From Akkermansiaceae bacterium UBA1315 (lineage in GTDB: Bacteria > Verrucomicrobiota > Verrucomicrobiia > Verrucomicrobiales > Akkermansiaceae): a DNA stretch of 64,000 nt. This document shows, in pieces, positions 1-9,156 of the stretch. The translations under genes and the position numbers were made by a program. The notes beneath the pieces were generated by a model, which was not told where the DNA came from, searched no databases, and worked only from the letters and a program-made list of their open reading frames with translations. The stretch lies in NCBI GenBank assembly GCA_002307065.1, contig DBTN01000039.1, forward strand, positions 4,005 to 68,004. Reading direction: 5' to 3'. Positions within the stretch are counted from its first letter, which is position 1. Every line of letters begins with the position of its first letter.

Positions 1-82
1 GGTCTTTTCCATACAGGTCTTTCGTGATTCTGGATTCTTGTCTCTTGAATCTCAGTTCAAGCGCCCCCATCTTTCGCCCGCA

Positions 83-1219
83 ATGGCATTTTCCGACGTT
101 TTCCCGGCCCTGATCGAGCGGCCAACCCCGCTGATGCGGCGGTTTGCTCAACTCATTTCAGAAGAAACCGGCCCACCTCTCGAAACGCTGGCCCGCCAGA
201 GCCAAACGATCACCCGCCGCCATTTCGGCAGGACCATGCGGCTTTTTGCCCCGCTTTACGTCTCAAACGAATGCGTCAATAACTGCACCTACTGCGGATT
301 TTCCCGTGACGCGGCGATTCTCCGCACCACTCTCACCGTCGATCAAGTCGTCCGAGAAGCGAAACACCTTCACGGCCTGGGATTTCGCAACATCCTGCTC
401 GTCGCAGGCGAACACCCGAAATTTGTTTCAGACGGATATCTTCAGGAATGCCTCGATGCGCTGAAGCCGTTTGTCCCGACGCTCGCGTTGGAGGTTGGGC
501 CGATGGAGGACGAACAATACTCAGAAATCGTCGGTCACGGTGCCGAAGGATTGATCGTTTACCAAGAAACCTATCATCGAGAAATTTACCAAACCTTGCA
601 CACCGGCGGCCCCAAACGCAAATTTGACTGGCGTCTCGACTGCCCCGAGCGCGCTTATGCGGGCGGGTTCCGGCGTATTGGAATCGGCGCTCTATTCGGT
701 CTCGCAAATTGGAAATTCGAAGCGATGGCACTGGCCGCCCATCTCGAATATTTATACAAACACTGCTGGAAAGCCCAATTCACCGTCGCCTTTCCGCGGA
801 TGCAACCCTATGCGGGAAACTACCAATATCAGCCCGATCCCGACCTTTACCTTCCTGACCGGTCGTTTGTGAGATTGATCACCGCCTTTCGGATTCTATT
901 CCCTCAAGTGGGGATTGTTCTTTCGACCCGCGAACCCGCCGCCTTGCGGGACGCCGTGGCCGGATTGGGAATCACTCACATGTCCGCCGGTGCTCGTACC
1001 GAACCGGGCGGCTACACCGGTGCCGGACACGACGATCTCCACCTCACGGTGAAAGGCCGACGCGTGGAGCTTGAGAAAAAATCCGGCTGCGAAAAAGCGA
1101 CGGAACAATTCCAGATCAGCGACACTCGCAGCCCCGCCCAGATCGCCGCGATGCTTCGCGCCCAAAACATGGACCCGGTCTGGAAAGATTGGGATGAATC
1201 CCTGCTCGCGACATCCTAA
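83..1219 (+). CDS. thiH: 2-iminoacetate synthase (tyrosine lyase) ThiH
   Basis: Radical SAM enzyme that splits tyrosine into p-cresol and 2-iminoacetate (dehydroglycine), the glycine-like precursor of the thiamin thiazole ring, passed to ThiG. The CX3CX2C cluster motif reads CVNNCTYC, with cysteines at about residues 64, 68 and 71, followed by a TIM-barrel-like region and a C-terminal BATS-like segment. I chose the ATG at 83 because it gives 378 aa, the usual ThiH length; the frame also runs back to a TTG at 38. No other thi gene is visible, so ThiG or ThiC, if linked, lie to the left of the window. It is convergent with the LacI-type gene, 20 bp away. Family assignment is secure; pathway completeness cannot be judged here. 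Confidence 0.93.
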   Translation: MAFSDVFPALIERPTPLMRRFAQLISEETGPPLETLARQSQTITRRHFGRTMRLFAPLYVSNECVNNCTYCGFSRDAAILRTTLTVDQVVREAKHLHGLGFRNILLVAGEHPKFVSDGYLQECLDALKPFVPTLALEVGPMEDEQYSEIVGHGAEGLIVYQETYHREIYQTLHTGGPKRKFDWRLDCPERAYAGGFRRIGIGALFGLANWKFEAMALAAHLEYLYKHCWKAQFTVAFPRMQPYAGNYQYQPDPDLYLPDRSFVRLITAFRILFPQVGIVLSTREPAALRDAVAGLGITHMSAGARTEPGGYTGAGHDDLHLTVKGRRVELEKKSGCEKATEQFQISDTRSPAQIAAMLRAQNMDPVWKDWDESLLATS

Positions 1220-1239
1220 CCGCCGATCATCCATCAACC

Positions 1240-2223
1240 TTACGTCGATTCACCGGTCAGCAATTCTCCGACCACACGGATCAGCAGCTCAGGCTCGGCG
1301 TTTTCCAAAATTTGCGCCTGCAATCCGACTGCCGCTTTTCGCGCGAGTTCTTCAAACGGAATACTGATTGTCGTTAGCAACGGCCGAGATAGACGCCGCA
1401 GTGGCGAGTTATCAAAACCGGTCACCATCATTTCGTTGGGAACCTTGATCCCGCCGCGTTCAAGCTCCTGCAAAACCACCGTTCCCAAGATATCATTCAC
1501 ACAAACAAACGCGTTGTAACCCACCGCCGCTTTCGCCACGGCTTCTTTCCTGATCGAAGAAATATCTGAAAAAATCGTGATATCTTCCGTAGCGTCAAAC
1601 GCCACTCCATGTCTCCGGCACGCCCGCGAAAATCCGTCCAACCGCTCATGATGAATCTGCGCCAAGCCTTGTCGGGAAATGAATCGAGGCCTTAGGTTTG
1701 GCCGCACTTGAACAAGATGCACTAACAGATCTTCCATTCCTTTTTTGTGGTCTGAAGCCACGCAAGGCATTCCGGTAAGGGATCGATTTAATACGACGAA
1801 TGGCGTCCCTTGATCCCGAAGTTTTTGCAATGCCTCTTCCGGTGGCTGTTGAAATGCAAAAACGAACGCATCGATATCCCCGCCCTTTTTGTGCGGAAAG
1901 GGATTGTAGTCGTCCCCGCTCAAATCACAGATGACGTTAATCCCACACGCATCGAACCCCTTCGCCAAACCTTCCAATAAACTCGCGAAATCATAAAACA
2001 ACGCCAACTCCGGATTGCGATATTTCGGCAGTACCAATTTGATATTCAAAATTGCTCGGCCACGGTGACGGCGAATCGCGCGCTTGTGAAAACCCAATTC
2101 CAACGCCTTGATCTCAACTTTCCCCCTCACCTCCTGTCCGACCAATCGAGAGCCATTCAGCGCCCGAGAAACCGTTGAAGCTGAAATTCCAAGCTCTCTG
2201 GCGATGTCGTTGATCGTGACCAC
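1240..2223 (-). CDS. LacI-family transcriptional regulator
   Basis: DNA-binding repressor or activator of about 327 aa. The N-terminal helix-turn-helix (TINDIARELGISASTVSRA, residues 3-21) and hinge helix are typical of LacI/PurR, followed by a periplasmic-binding-protein-like effector domain that normally binds a sugar or nucleotide. The GTG at 2223 gives the family's usual start M-V-T-I-x-D-I-A and has AGGA about 12 bases upstream; a GTG at 2250 would add nine residues. The neighbours are thiH (convergent) and dprA (divergent), neither an obvious target, so it may act on a distant carbohydrate operon, as is common for verrucomicrobial LacI proteins. The ligand cannot be deduced. Confidence 0.9.
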   Translation of the reverse strand: MVTINDIARELGISASTVSRALNGSRLVGQEVRGKVEIKALELGFHKRAIRRHRGRAILNIKLVLPKYRNPELALFYDFASLLEGLAKGFDACGINVICDLSGDDYNPFPHKKGGDIDAFVFAFQQPPEEALQKLRDQGTPFVVLNRSLTGMPCVASDHKKGMEDLLVHLVQVRPNLRPRFISRQGLAQIHHERLDGFSRACRRHGVAFDATEDITIFSDISSIRKEAVAKAAVGYNAFVCVNDILGTVVLQELERGGIKVPNEMMVTGFDNSPLRRLSRPLLTTISIPFEELARKAAVGLQAQILENAEPELLIRVVGELLTGEST

Positions 2224-2410
2224 GCGAAGTTCGTATCCTAAGCACCCCACGCCGTCTTTTAAAATCTCAATTCATATTTAAAACGACGATTACGGCGTGG
2301 ACTGCCGTTATCAAACCATCCCGGATTTCCTCGGCGACTTTCATATTTTCATTGTTCAAAAAACCACCTTTGACGAACCTCGCCAAACCGCACAGACTGC
2401 CTTTTCGTTC

Positions 2411-3508
2411 ATGACCCCCCTCGAAGCTCTCGTCGCGCTCAATATTCTCCCTCGGATCGGCCCCATCCGTATCCGTCGGTTGTTGGAGGCGTTTGGCGAC
2501 GCCACTTCAATTCTCGGTGCCCCGAAAGACCGTTTGATGCGGGTCGATTCCATCGGCGAAGAAACCGCGAAAATTATCCACTCCTGGCAGGATCATGCCG
2601 ATCCCATCCAAGAAATCGCGGAAACCAAAGAGCGCGGCATTTCCATCGTTACGCAGAGCGATCCCGATTACCCCGCACCCCTGCAGGAAATCTACGACCC
2701 GCCGCTCTTATTATACGTTTGGGGGAAAATCGAACCACGCGACCGTCATGCGATCAGCGTCGTCGGCTCACGGCGCTCCACCCACTACGGGACACAGGCG
2801 ACCAAAAAGCTCTCCTTTCAACTCGCCGGCGCCGGTTTCACCATCATTTCCGGCCTTGCACGCGGAATCGACACCGCCGCCCACGAAGCTGCTCTCGCCG
2901 CCAACGGCCGGACAATCGCCGTCCTCGGTTCAGGCCTGGCCCAGCTTTACCCTCCCGAAAATCTCGCCCTCGCCGAAAAAATCGCCGCAGGTAATGGCGC
3001 GGTCGTTTCCGAATTTTCCCTTCACAAGCCCCCGGACAAACAGACCTTCCCCATGCGAAACCGGATCGTCGCCGCTTGGTCCGAGGCGATTTTAGTCGTC
3101 GAATGCCCGTCTCGGTCCGGCTCCCTCATCACCGCAAATCTCGGATCGGATTACGGAAAAGCGATCTTCGCCGTCCCCGGGCCGATCGATAAACCCACTT
3201 CCGCCGGTTGCAATCAGCTCATCCGCGACGGCGCCACCCTGGTCAGCGACGTCAGCCACATCCTCGACGAACTCGACCAGCTACCCTTTGACAAAAAGGC
3301 GACCGTTTCCGAACCCATTGCTCCCCTCCCGGAGCTCCCCGAGGACGAAGCCGCAGTCTTCGCGATCGTCCGCGACCGCGACAGCTCGATCGACGACGTC
3401 GTGGAACGCACCGGTTTCCCCGCCCAACGGGTCAGCACCACCCTGATGAAACTCGAAATCCGCCGCCTGATCCGCCCATTGCCGGGCTTCCGCTACACTC
3501 TCCGTTGA
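2411..3508 (+). CDS. dprA: DNA-processing protein DprA
   Basis: Loads RecA onto incoming single-stranded DNA during natural transformation. Of 365 aa, residues about 1-75 form a helix-hairpin-helix/SAM-like region (LPRIGPIRIRRLLEAFGD). The Rossmann-like core follows with the family signatures VVGSRR, SGLARGIDTAAHEAAL, TIAVLGSG and PMRNRIVAAWS. The last 60 residues look like the DprA winged helix. The ATG at 2411 gives the normal N-terminus; the frame is open back to a GTG at 2297, but that extension is not DprA-like. DprA suggests, but does not prove, competence for DNA uptake, which is relevant to the repeated hexamer described in the findings. Confidence 0.95.
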   Translation: MTPLEALVALNILPRIGPIRIRRLLEAFGDATSILGAPKDRLMRVDSIGEETAKIIHSWQDHADPIQEIAETKERGISIVTQSDPDYPAPLQEIYDPPLLLYVWGKIEPRDRHAISVVGSRRSTHYGTQATKKLSFQLAGAGFTIISGLARGIDTAAHEAALAANGRTIAVLGSGLAQLYPPENLALAEKIAAGNGAVVSEFSLHKPPDKQTFPMRNRIVAAWSEAILVVECPSRSGSLITANLGSDYGKAIFAVPGPIDKPTSAGCNQLIRDGATLVSDVSHILDELDQLPFDKKATVSEPIAPLPELPEDEAAVFAIVRDRDSSIDDVVERTGFPAQRVSTTLMKLEIRRLIRPLPGFRYTLR

Positions 3509-3592
3509 TCTGGTTTTTCCTTATCCGCTTGCCAATCCACGCTCTCCCAGCCTAGTCCCTCAACCGAACGCGGCCTCAACCGTCCTTTATCC

Positions 3593-6124
3593 ATGGGAAA
3601 AATACTCATCATCGCCGAAAAACCCAGCGTCATGACCGACCTCAGCCGCGTGCTTTCTAAAGCGCTCGGAAAGTTCGAAAAGCAGGGAACCGGTCGCGAT
3701 GTTTTCTTCGAAAGTGACGAAGCTGTCATCACTTCCGCCGTCGGTCACCTCGTCGAGCTCCGCATGCCCATGGGCCCGAACGGGAAAAAACTGCCGTGGA
3801 AATTCGACGTGCTCCCAGCGATTCCGGACCGGTTCGAGCTCGATCCCATCCCGGATTCCGAAGCCCGCCTGAAGCAAATTCTCAAACTGGCAAAACGCAA
3901 AGACATCGACCGCATCGTCAATGCCTGCGACGCCGGCCGCGAAGGGGAACTGATTTTCCGCTACATTCTCGACATCGGTAACATCACCAAACCGGTCCAA
4001 CGCCTTTGGATGCAGTCGATGACAAACGACTCGATTCTCAAGGCTTGGGAAAATCTCCGCTCGGATGAGCAAATGAGGCCGCTCCGTGACGCCGCGAAAT
4101 GCCGATCCGAGTCGGATTGGCTCGTCGGCCTGAACGCAACCCGCGCGCTGACCTGCTTCAATTCCCGCCACGGCGGATTCAACATCACCGCCGCCGGTCG
4201 AGTCCAAACTCCGACTTTGGCAATCCTCGCCGCCCGCGAGGCGGAAATCCAAGCGTTCAAGCCGACTCCGTATTTCGAAGTCCACGGCCAATTCGGCGTT
4301 TCCGCCGGAGAATATCTCGGCAAATGGATCGATGAATCCTGGAAAAAGGACGAAACGAAACCCCTCAGCAAACCGGAACGCATCTGGGAACAAGCGGTCG
4401 CCGACGAAATCGCCGAGCGCTGCAAAGGAAAAACCGGTCAGGTCACCGAGGAAAAGAAAGCGCAGACACAAATCGCTCCACAACTTTACGACCTCACCAC
4501 CCTCCAGCGAGAAGCCCCATTTTCCGCCAAAGGCACGCTTCAGATCGCTCAAGCGCTTTACGAAAAGCACAAGATGATCACCTATCCGCGGACCGATTCA
4601 CGGTACCTGCCGGAAGATTATCTGCCGAATGTCCGCGAAACGTTGCAGGAGGTCGGCAATAGCGATCTCGAAGTTGCGACCTACGCCAAAGCCGTCCTCG
4701 AAGGAAAAAAAGGCGCGCAGCTCACCAAAGCGAAGCGCGTTTTCGACAGCAAAAAAGTCTCGGACCACTTTGCGATCATCCCGACCGGCAAGTTCGTGAA
4801 ACTCAGCGACACCGAGCAGAAGGTTTACGACATGATCGTGAAACGTTTCATCGCCGTGTTTTTCCCGAGCGCCGAATTCGAGCAAACGACCCGTCTCACC
4901 CGGATCGCTCACCCTTCTGTCACCGATACGTTCAAAACCGACGGTCGCATTTTGACCAAACCCGGTTGGCTCGAAGTCTACGGCCGTCGGCCTGGCGTCG
5001 CCGCGGGCAAAGACGAACTCGTACCGGTCAAACCCGATGAAACCGCCAGCGTCGAAAGCGTCGAGGTTCATCACGAGGAAACCAAACCACCGGCGCGGAT
5101 GACCGAATCCACCTTGCTTTCCGCCATGGAAGGCGCCGGAAAATTGATCGATGACGAAGCGCTCCGCGAGGCGATGTCCGAACGCGGCCTCGGCACTCCG
5201 GCAACGCGCGCCGCTACGATCGAAGGCCTGATCGCTCAGAAATACCTTGCCCGAGATGGCCGTGAACTCCACGTCACCGGCAGCGGCATGCGCCTGATCT
5301 CACTGGTTCACGAAATGGACATCGAAGGTCTCTATTCGCCGAAAATGACCGGCGACTGGGAATACAAACTCCGCCAAATGGAGCAGGGAAATCTCCAGCG
5401 CGGCCAGTTCATGAAGGAAATCATTTCCTACACGAACGACATCGTCGGCAAGGCCCGCAAACTGGCCGAAGAAACGCGCAATCAGTCGTTCCCCGACCTC
5501 AAAGTCGCCTGCCCGATGTGCGGAACCTTTGGCCTGAAACAGACCGACGCGACCTACGAATGCCGCTCCGAAGACTGCAAATTCAAAGCGAAAAAACACA
5601 TCGCTGGCCGTCTCCTCACCGAACCGGAAGCCATCGAGCTTTTCACCAAAAAATTCGTCGGCCCGTTGACCGGTTTCAAATCGAAGTTCAACAAACCGTT
5701 CGACGCCGGTCTGGAACTCGATGCGAAATTTAAGGTCAACTTCGTTTTCGAAAATGACGAAAAAGATGGCGTCGTCGAACTCACCGAAGAACAAGTGATC
5801 GGTGAAGCCGAACTCGCGGACGGCAAAAAAGTGAAAGTCTATCAGACGGAAAAGGCCTACCACGTTCCGGAAATCGTCACCAAAAAAGACCCAAACGGCA
5901 TCCGCATCGGCAAGTCGATTCTGCAACACGAAATCCCAGCGGACCAAGCGCTCAAGCTGATCAGCGAAGGCAAAACCGATCTGCTCCGCGGATTTGTGTC
6001 GAACCGCACCAAACGCAAATTCGACGCTCATCTCACCTTTGATCTGAAGGACGGAAAAATCGGCTTCGATTTCCCACCGCGCCCGGCGAAAAAAGCGGCG
6101 ACCAAAAAAGTCGCGGAAAGCTGA
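3593..6124 (+). CDS. topB: DNA topoisomerase III (type IA)
   Basis: Type IA topoisomerase that passes single strands and decatenates recombination or replication intermediates. The N-terminal Toprim domain starts GKILIIAEKPSV and contains the acidic DAGREGE motif. The active-site tyrosine is Y331 in MITYPRTDSRYLP. The central clamp ends near residue 600, followed by CPMCG...C-x4-C, a zinc-finger-like element near residue 640, then two topo-C-terminal-like repeats (ITGRLLT-type and IGKSILQHEIP) and a Lys/Ala-rich tail. At 843 aa it is longer than E. coli TopB (653 aa) because of this C-terminal array, which is usual for TopB in Bacteroidetes/PVC bacteria. It sits 84 bp after dprA with no visible terminator, so co-transcription is possible. 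Confidence 0.92.
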   Translation: MGKILIIAEKPSVMTDLSRVLSKALGKFEKQGTGRDVFFESDEAVITSAVGHLVELRMPMGPNGKKLPWKFDVLPAIPDRFELDPIPDSEARLKQILKLAKRKDIDRIVNACDAGREGELIFRYILDIGNITKPVQRLWMQSMTNDSILKAWENLRSDEQMRPLRDAAKCRSESDWLVGLNATRALTCFNSRHGGFNITAAGRVQTPTLAILAAREAEIQAFKPTPYFEVHGQFGVSAGEYLGKWIDESWKKDETKPLSKPERIWEQAVADEIAERCKGKTGQVTEEKKAQTQIAPQLYDLTTLQREAPFSAKGTLQIAQALYEKHKMITYPRTDSRYLPEDYLPNVRETLQEVGNSDLEVATYAKAVLEGKKGAQLTKAKRVFDSKKVSDHFAIIPTGKFVKLSDTEQKVYDMIVKRFIAVFFPSAEFEQTTRLTRIAHPSVTDTFKTDGRILTKPGWLEVYGRRPGVAAGKDELVPVKPDETASVESVEVHHEETKPPARMTESTLLSAMEGAGKLIDDEALREAMSERGLGTPATRAATIEGLIAQKYLARDGRELHVTGSGMRLISLVHEMDIEGLYSPKMTGDWEYKLRQMEQGNLQRGQFMKEIISYTNDIVGKARKLAEETRNQSFPDLKVACPMCGTFGLKQTDATYECRSEDCKFKAKKHIAGRLLTEPEAIELFTKKFVGPLTGFKSKFNKPFDAGLELDAKFKVNFVFENDEKDGVVELTEEQVIGEAELADGKKVKVYQTEKAYHVPEIVTKKDPNGIRIGKSILQHEIPADQALKLISEGKTDLLRGFVSNRTKRKFDAHLTFDLKDGKIGFDFPPRPAKKAATKKVAES

Positions 6125-6167
6125 GGCTGCCGACAAAAACTCCCCCCAGCGGCGTTCTTCTACGGGA

Positions 6168-8774
6168 ATGACCACCTGCCGAAATTTTTCCCCGCCTCGC
6201 GCACTCGGCTGCGGCTTTCTCGTGCTCCTCCTGGCCTCCTGTTCCGAACCGGAAAAACCGGTTCCACCGGTGGATCAAACCGCCATCGTCTCGGCCCGGC
6301 TCTCCGTCGCCCGACTCGACGCCGCCAAGGCTCAACTCGCCGCAAAATCCCCGGACAAAGCGCTGCTTCTCCTCGTCTCCGCACTGCAGTCGGACCCGGA
6401 AACGCCCGAGATTCTGAGCCAGATCCGAGAAATCCTGGCGGAAACGCGTTTTCACCTTCCGCTGACCACGTTGCGTCACGAACTTCCCGTCACCCACCTC
6501 GCGTTCGCCGCGCCGTCCACCCTCTGGGTCAGCCTCTCCGACGGATCGATCGATACCGCAGTCCGCTGGAACCTCGATTCCCTGGAAATCGAAGACGTGC
6601 TTTTCCCCGTCCGGCATTCGGAGACACGCAGTTTCATCCTCAGCGACAACGCGCAATCGCTCGTGGTCCAACGCGGACCGGTCACCTTGCTCTGCGACGC
6701 GAAAACACTCAAACCCATCACCGATCTCGGCCCGCTTCCAGAGGACCTCACTCCGCAATCCGTCATCGTTTTTTCTCCAGACGGCCTACTGATCGGCCAT
6801 CCAAAAATCTCCGCCGATTCGAACCTTCTCTGGCAAATCCGTGATGCGGCAACCGGCCAGACGATTCGCACCACCGAACCGATTCCCGCCGGACATCCCG
6901 CACCTCTCGCCGCCCGTTTCGAGTCGCAAGCTCTCCAGGTTCTCCACACCGACGGCAGTCTGTTAGAAATTCCTTTCTCTCCGATCGAGGAAATCCATCG
7001 TCTGAATCCGGAGACGCCGAACCACTTTCTTCACGCTCATTTCGCCAAAACCGGTCGGATCACGATGACCGACCAAGGTCCGCACCGGCCTGCCACATTC
7101 GACGGACCTGCGCTGGATCTCGCCGAAACGCCTTGGAGCCGGAAACCCAGCCTATGGACCGGTCTGCTGCGCTCCGCAGAAAACCCGCCGATCCAGATTT
7201 CTCAAAACCACCTCACCTTTTCAACGTCCCACTCGCCGGTTCAGACCGGTTCACCCATCACCGCCGCGGTTTTTGGAAAGGACAAATTTTTCGTCGCGAC
7301 CGAAAACGGCGAGGTCGAGATCGATCAATATTTGCCGCTGCCTGCCAAAACCGGTCGGGGAACGGAAAAAATCCGATGCTCACCGAGCGCTCTAACCGCC
7401 CTCAAAAATCTAACAGAATCGCTGACCGGGCTAAGTTTCAACGAGGACAAAAACACCTTTGAGGCGCTGACCGTCACCAAGCGTTCGCAAATGCTGGGCA
7501 CGACCGATTTCACCCAACTTGAAACCATCATCCCCGGTTTGGACTTCACCCGAACCCGTGATTTCGTCTCCTGGAATTCGACTCCCGATCCCGAACCCCG
7601 ATCCTATTTTCGGTTATGGAATCGCCTGTCCCGATTCGACCCAACTGGTTATTTCCAACCCCGATCGCTGCGAAAATCCAACGTCTTCACCGAACCGCTG
7701 GCTCCCGCATCCGCCGTCGAGGCCGCCTTTCAGACCGGAAACTCCGAAATCATCCTCTCCGCCATCAAAGCGGCGGAAGGCAATGAAGCCGTCACAGCTC
7801 TCGCGCTTTCACTGGATTCCGATCATCCCGAATGGATCGCCGCCAGTGTCCGGTCCGCGCAAAACCTCCCACCCTTGCTAAACCGGTTGGCGGATTCACG
7901 CATCGCCTGGCTCGAAAATCGTAAAGCTGACGCCTTCGCAAGTTGGCCAGAATCTTTTCCCGATCTGCGGGAAATCCAGCAAACGGAAGACTGGGAGGGC
8001 TGGGAAGGGGTCGATTTTTCACCCCGTTTCGAAGCTCTGTCGCAAGCCTTCGACGCCGAAATCGCCTCTTACGAACTTCCGCCAAACTCGACGGAGGAAC
8101 AACGAGAAGCACTCGAAAAACGGCTCCTTCAATCGGAGACGCGCATGATTCTCGGACAAAAACGTCATGCCGAAGTTTGTCTGAAAGCCGCGCTTGCCTT
8201 CGCCCAATTCGCCGATGAAACGCAGGCGACCTTTCTCCTTGCGAATGTCGCGCGAAATCTTGGCGCTCCCGCCGTCCCGTGCCTGCGGGCCGAGGCGCTC
8301 GCGCTCACTCGCCTCGGCGACCACGAAAAGGCGCTGCCACGGTGGATTGAGCTGATCACCGAGCATCCGGTCGAATCCCACGAATCCGGCGATTACGCGG
8401 AAGCCGCCTACACCGCTTTCGAAAATGCAAACCCGCCGCAAGCGATGGAAATCCTCGCCACCGGCATCCACCGTTTTCCAAATGACGCCGGGTTTGCCCT
8501 CCGCGCCGGCTGGGTTGCCTTGCTCACGGAAAACCCGCAGCGGGCTTACCAGTTTTTGCGAACCGGTGAGGCGATTGGCTTTCCCGAGGAAAAACGTGAA
8601 AACGCCATCGCGTTGCTCGCCATCGCCTCCGCGCAAACTGGTTTGATCGATGAAGCCCAAGCGTATTTCCAAGCGCTCGCCGAGCTCGATACCGCGTGGT
8701 TGAAACCGGCGACCATCGAATCGCTCGAATGGCCCGAAGATCTCAAGGCCACTCTCCGCCAACTGGTGTGGTGA
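6168..8774 (+). CDS. large lipoprotein with propeller-like N-half and TPR-like C-half, unknown function
   Basis: An 868-aa predicted lipoprotein. The signal peptide (residues 1-24) ends in LLLASC with the lipidated Cys at 25, so it should be anchored in the envelope. Residues about 30-80 are helical and TPR-like (DKALLLLVSALQSDPETPE). From about 90 to 440 the sequence has repeated beta-rich, WD40/propeller-like segments (LAFAAPSTLWVSLSDGS, VFSPDGLLIG). From about 630 to the end it returns to TPR-like helices (HEKALPRWIELITEHP, NPQRAYQFLRTGEAIGFP). Such TPR plus WD40 lipoproteins are seen in Planctomycetes and Verrucomicrobia, often without function. It follows topB by 43 bp. I do not recognise a specific family; it is probably a protein-interaction scaffold. 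Confidence 0.75.
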   Translation: MTTCRNFSPPRALGCGFLVLLLASCSEPEKPVPPVDQTAIVSARLSVARLDAAKAQLAAKSPDKALLLLVSALQSDPETPEILSQIREILAETRFHLPLTTLRHELPVTHLAFAAPSTLWVSLSDGSIDTAVRWNLDSLEIEDVLFPVRHSETRSFILSDNAQSLVVQRGPVTLLCDAKTLKPITDLGPLPEDLTPQSVIVFSPDGLLIGHPKISADSNLLWQIRDAATGQTIRTTEPIPAGHPAPLAARFESQALQVLHTDGSLLEIPFSPIEEIHRLNPETPNHFLHAHFAKTGRITMTDQGPHRPATFDGPALDLAETPWSRKPSLWTGLLRSAENPPIQISQNHLTFSTSHSPVQTGSPITAAVFGKDKFFVATENGEVEIDQYLPLPAKTGRGTEKIRCSPSALTALKNLTESLTGLSFNEDKNTFEALTVTKRSQMLGTTDFTQLETIIPGLDFTRTRDFVSWNSTPDPEPRSYFRLWNRLSRFDPTGYFQPRSLRKSNVFTEPLAPASAVEAAFQTGNSEIILSAIKAAEGNEAVTALALSLDSDHPEWIAASVRSAQNLPPLLNRLADSRIAWLENRKADAFASWPESFPDLREIQQTEDWEGWEGVDFSPRFEALSQAFDAEIASYELPPNSTEEQREALEKRLLQSETRMILGQKRHAEVCLKAALAFAQFADETQATFLLANVARNLGAPAVPCLRAEALALTRLGDHEKALPRWIELITEHPVESHESGDYAEAAYTAFENANPPQAMEILATGIHRFPNDAGFALRAGWVALLTENPQRAYQFLRTGEAIGFPEEKRENAIALLAIASAQTGLIDEAQAYFQALAELDTAWLKPATIESLEWPEDLKATLRQLVW

Positions 8775-8780
8775 TTACGC

Positions 8781-9080
8781 TTACGCGAGGTCGCGGACTT
8801 GGACGCGTTCCCAGAAAGGCTTGAACGAATGAATGAACGCCTCGTGGTCAGGGTGGACCTGGTAGGCATCGTGGTCTTCGACAGTGTCAAACTGGGAAAT
8901 GGTCGCGTAATCCCACGACTGATCAATCACGGGACGAAGCATGACCGGGGCCGGAACCGCCCAGCGCCCGCCTTTGATGAGCGGGATCTGGAACAAACTC
9001 GAAAGACCTTTTTCAAAAGCCGCACGATCTTCCGCGTTCTGATGTTCCTCCTTCAGCCAAAAATACACATGATGGTCCAT
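8781..9080 (-). CDS. Dabb (stress-responsive A/B barrel) domain protein
   Basis: A 99-aa ferredoxin-like dimeric alpha/beta-barrel protein. It starts MDHHVYFWLKEE and carries the typical Dabb pattern: an early H-x-V-x-F-x-L strand, a central DYATISQFDTVEDHDAY segment, then HPDHEAFI. Proteins of this type are widespread in Verrucomicrobia and Planctomycetes and are generally uncharacterised; some bind small molecules or act as cyclases or monooxygenases. The ATG at 9080 is preferred over a TTG at 9116. It is convergent with the lipoprotein gene (6 bp) and lies downstream of the DUF1080 gene on the same strand (76 bp), so the two could share a transcript. Confidence 0.85.
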   Translation of the reverse strand: MDHHVYFWLKEEHQNAEDRAAFEKGLSSLFQIPLIKGGRWAVPAPVMLRPVIDQSWDYATISQFDTVEDHDAYQVHPDHEAFIHSFKPFWERVQVRDLA

Positions 9081-9156
9081 GCCCTTGGAATTATCGACGG
9101 CCTGACCTACCGGCAAGAATCGTTTCGCAAATCGGCCAGCACGGCGAGATAACGAA

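Noticed and set aside
3587..4570. 327-aa open frame opposite topB
   Set aside because: Antisense to the topoisomerase core; Phe/Gly/Asp-rich translation without domain features.
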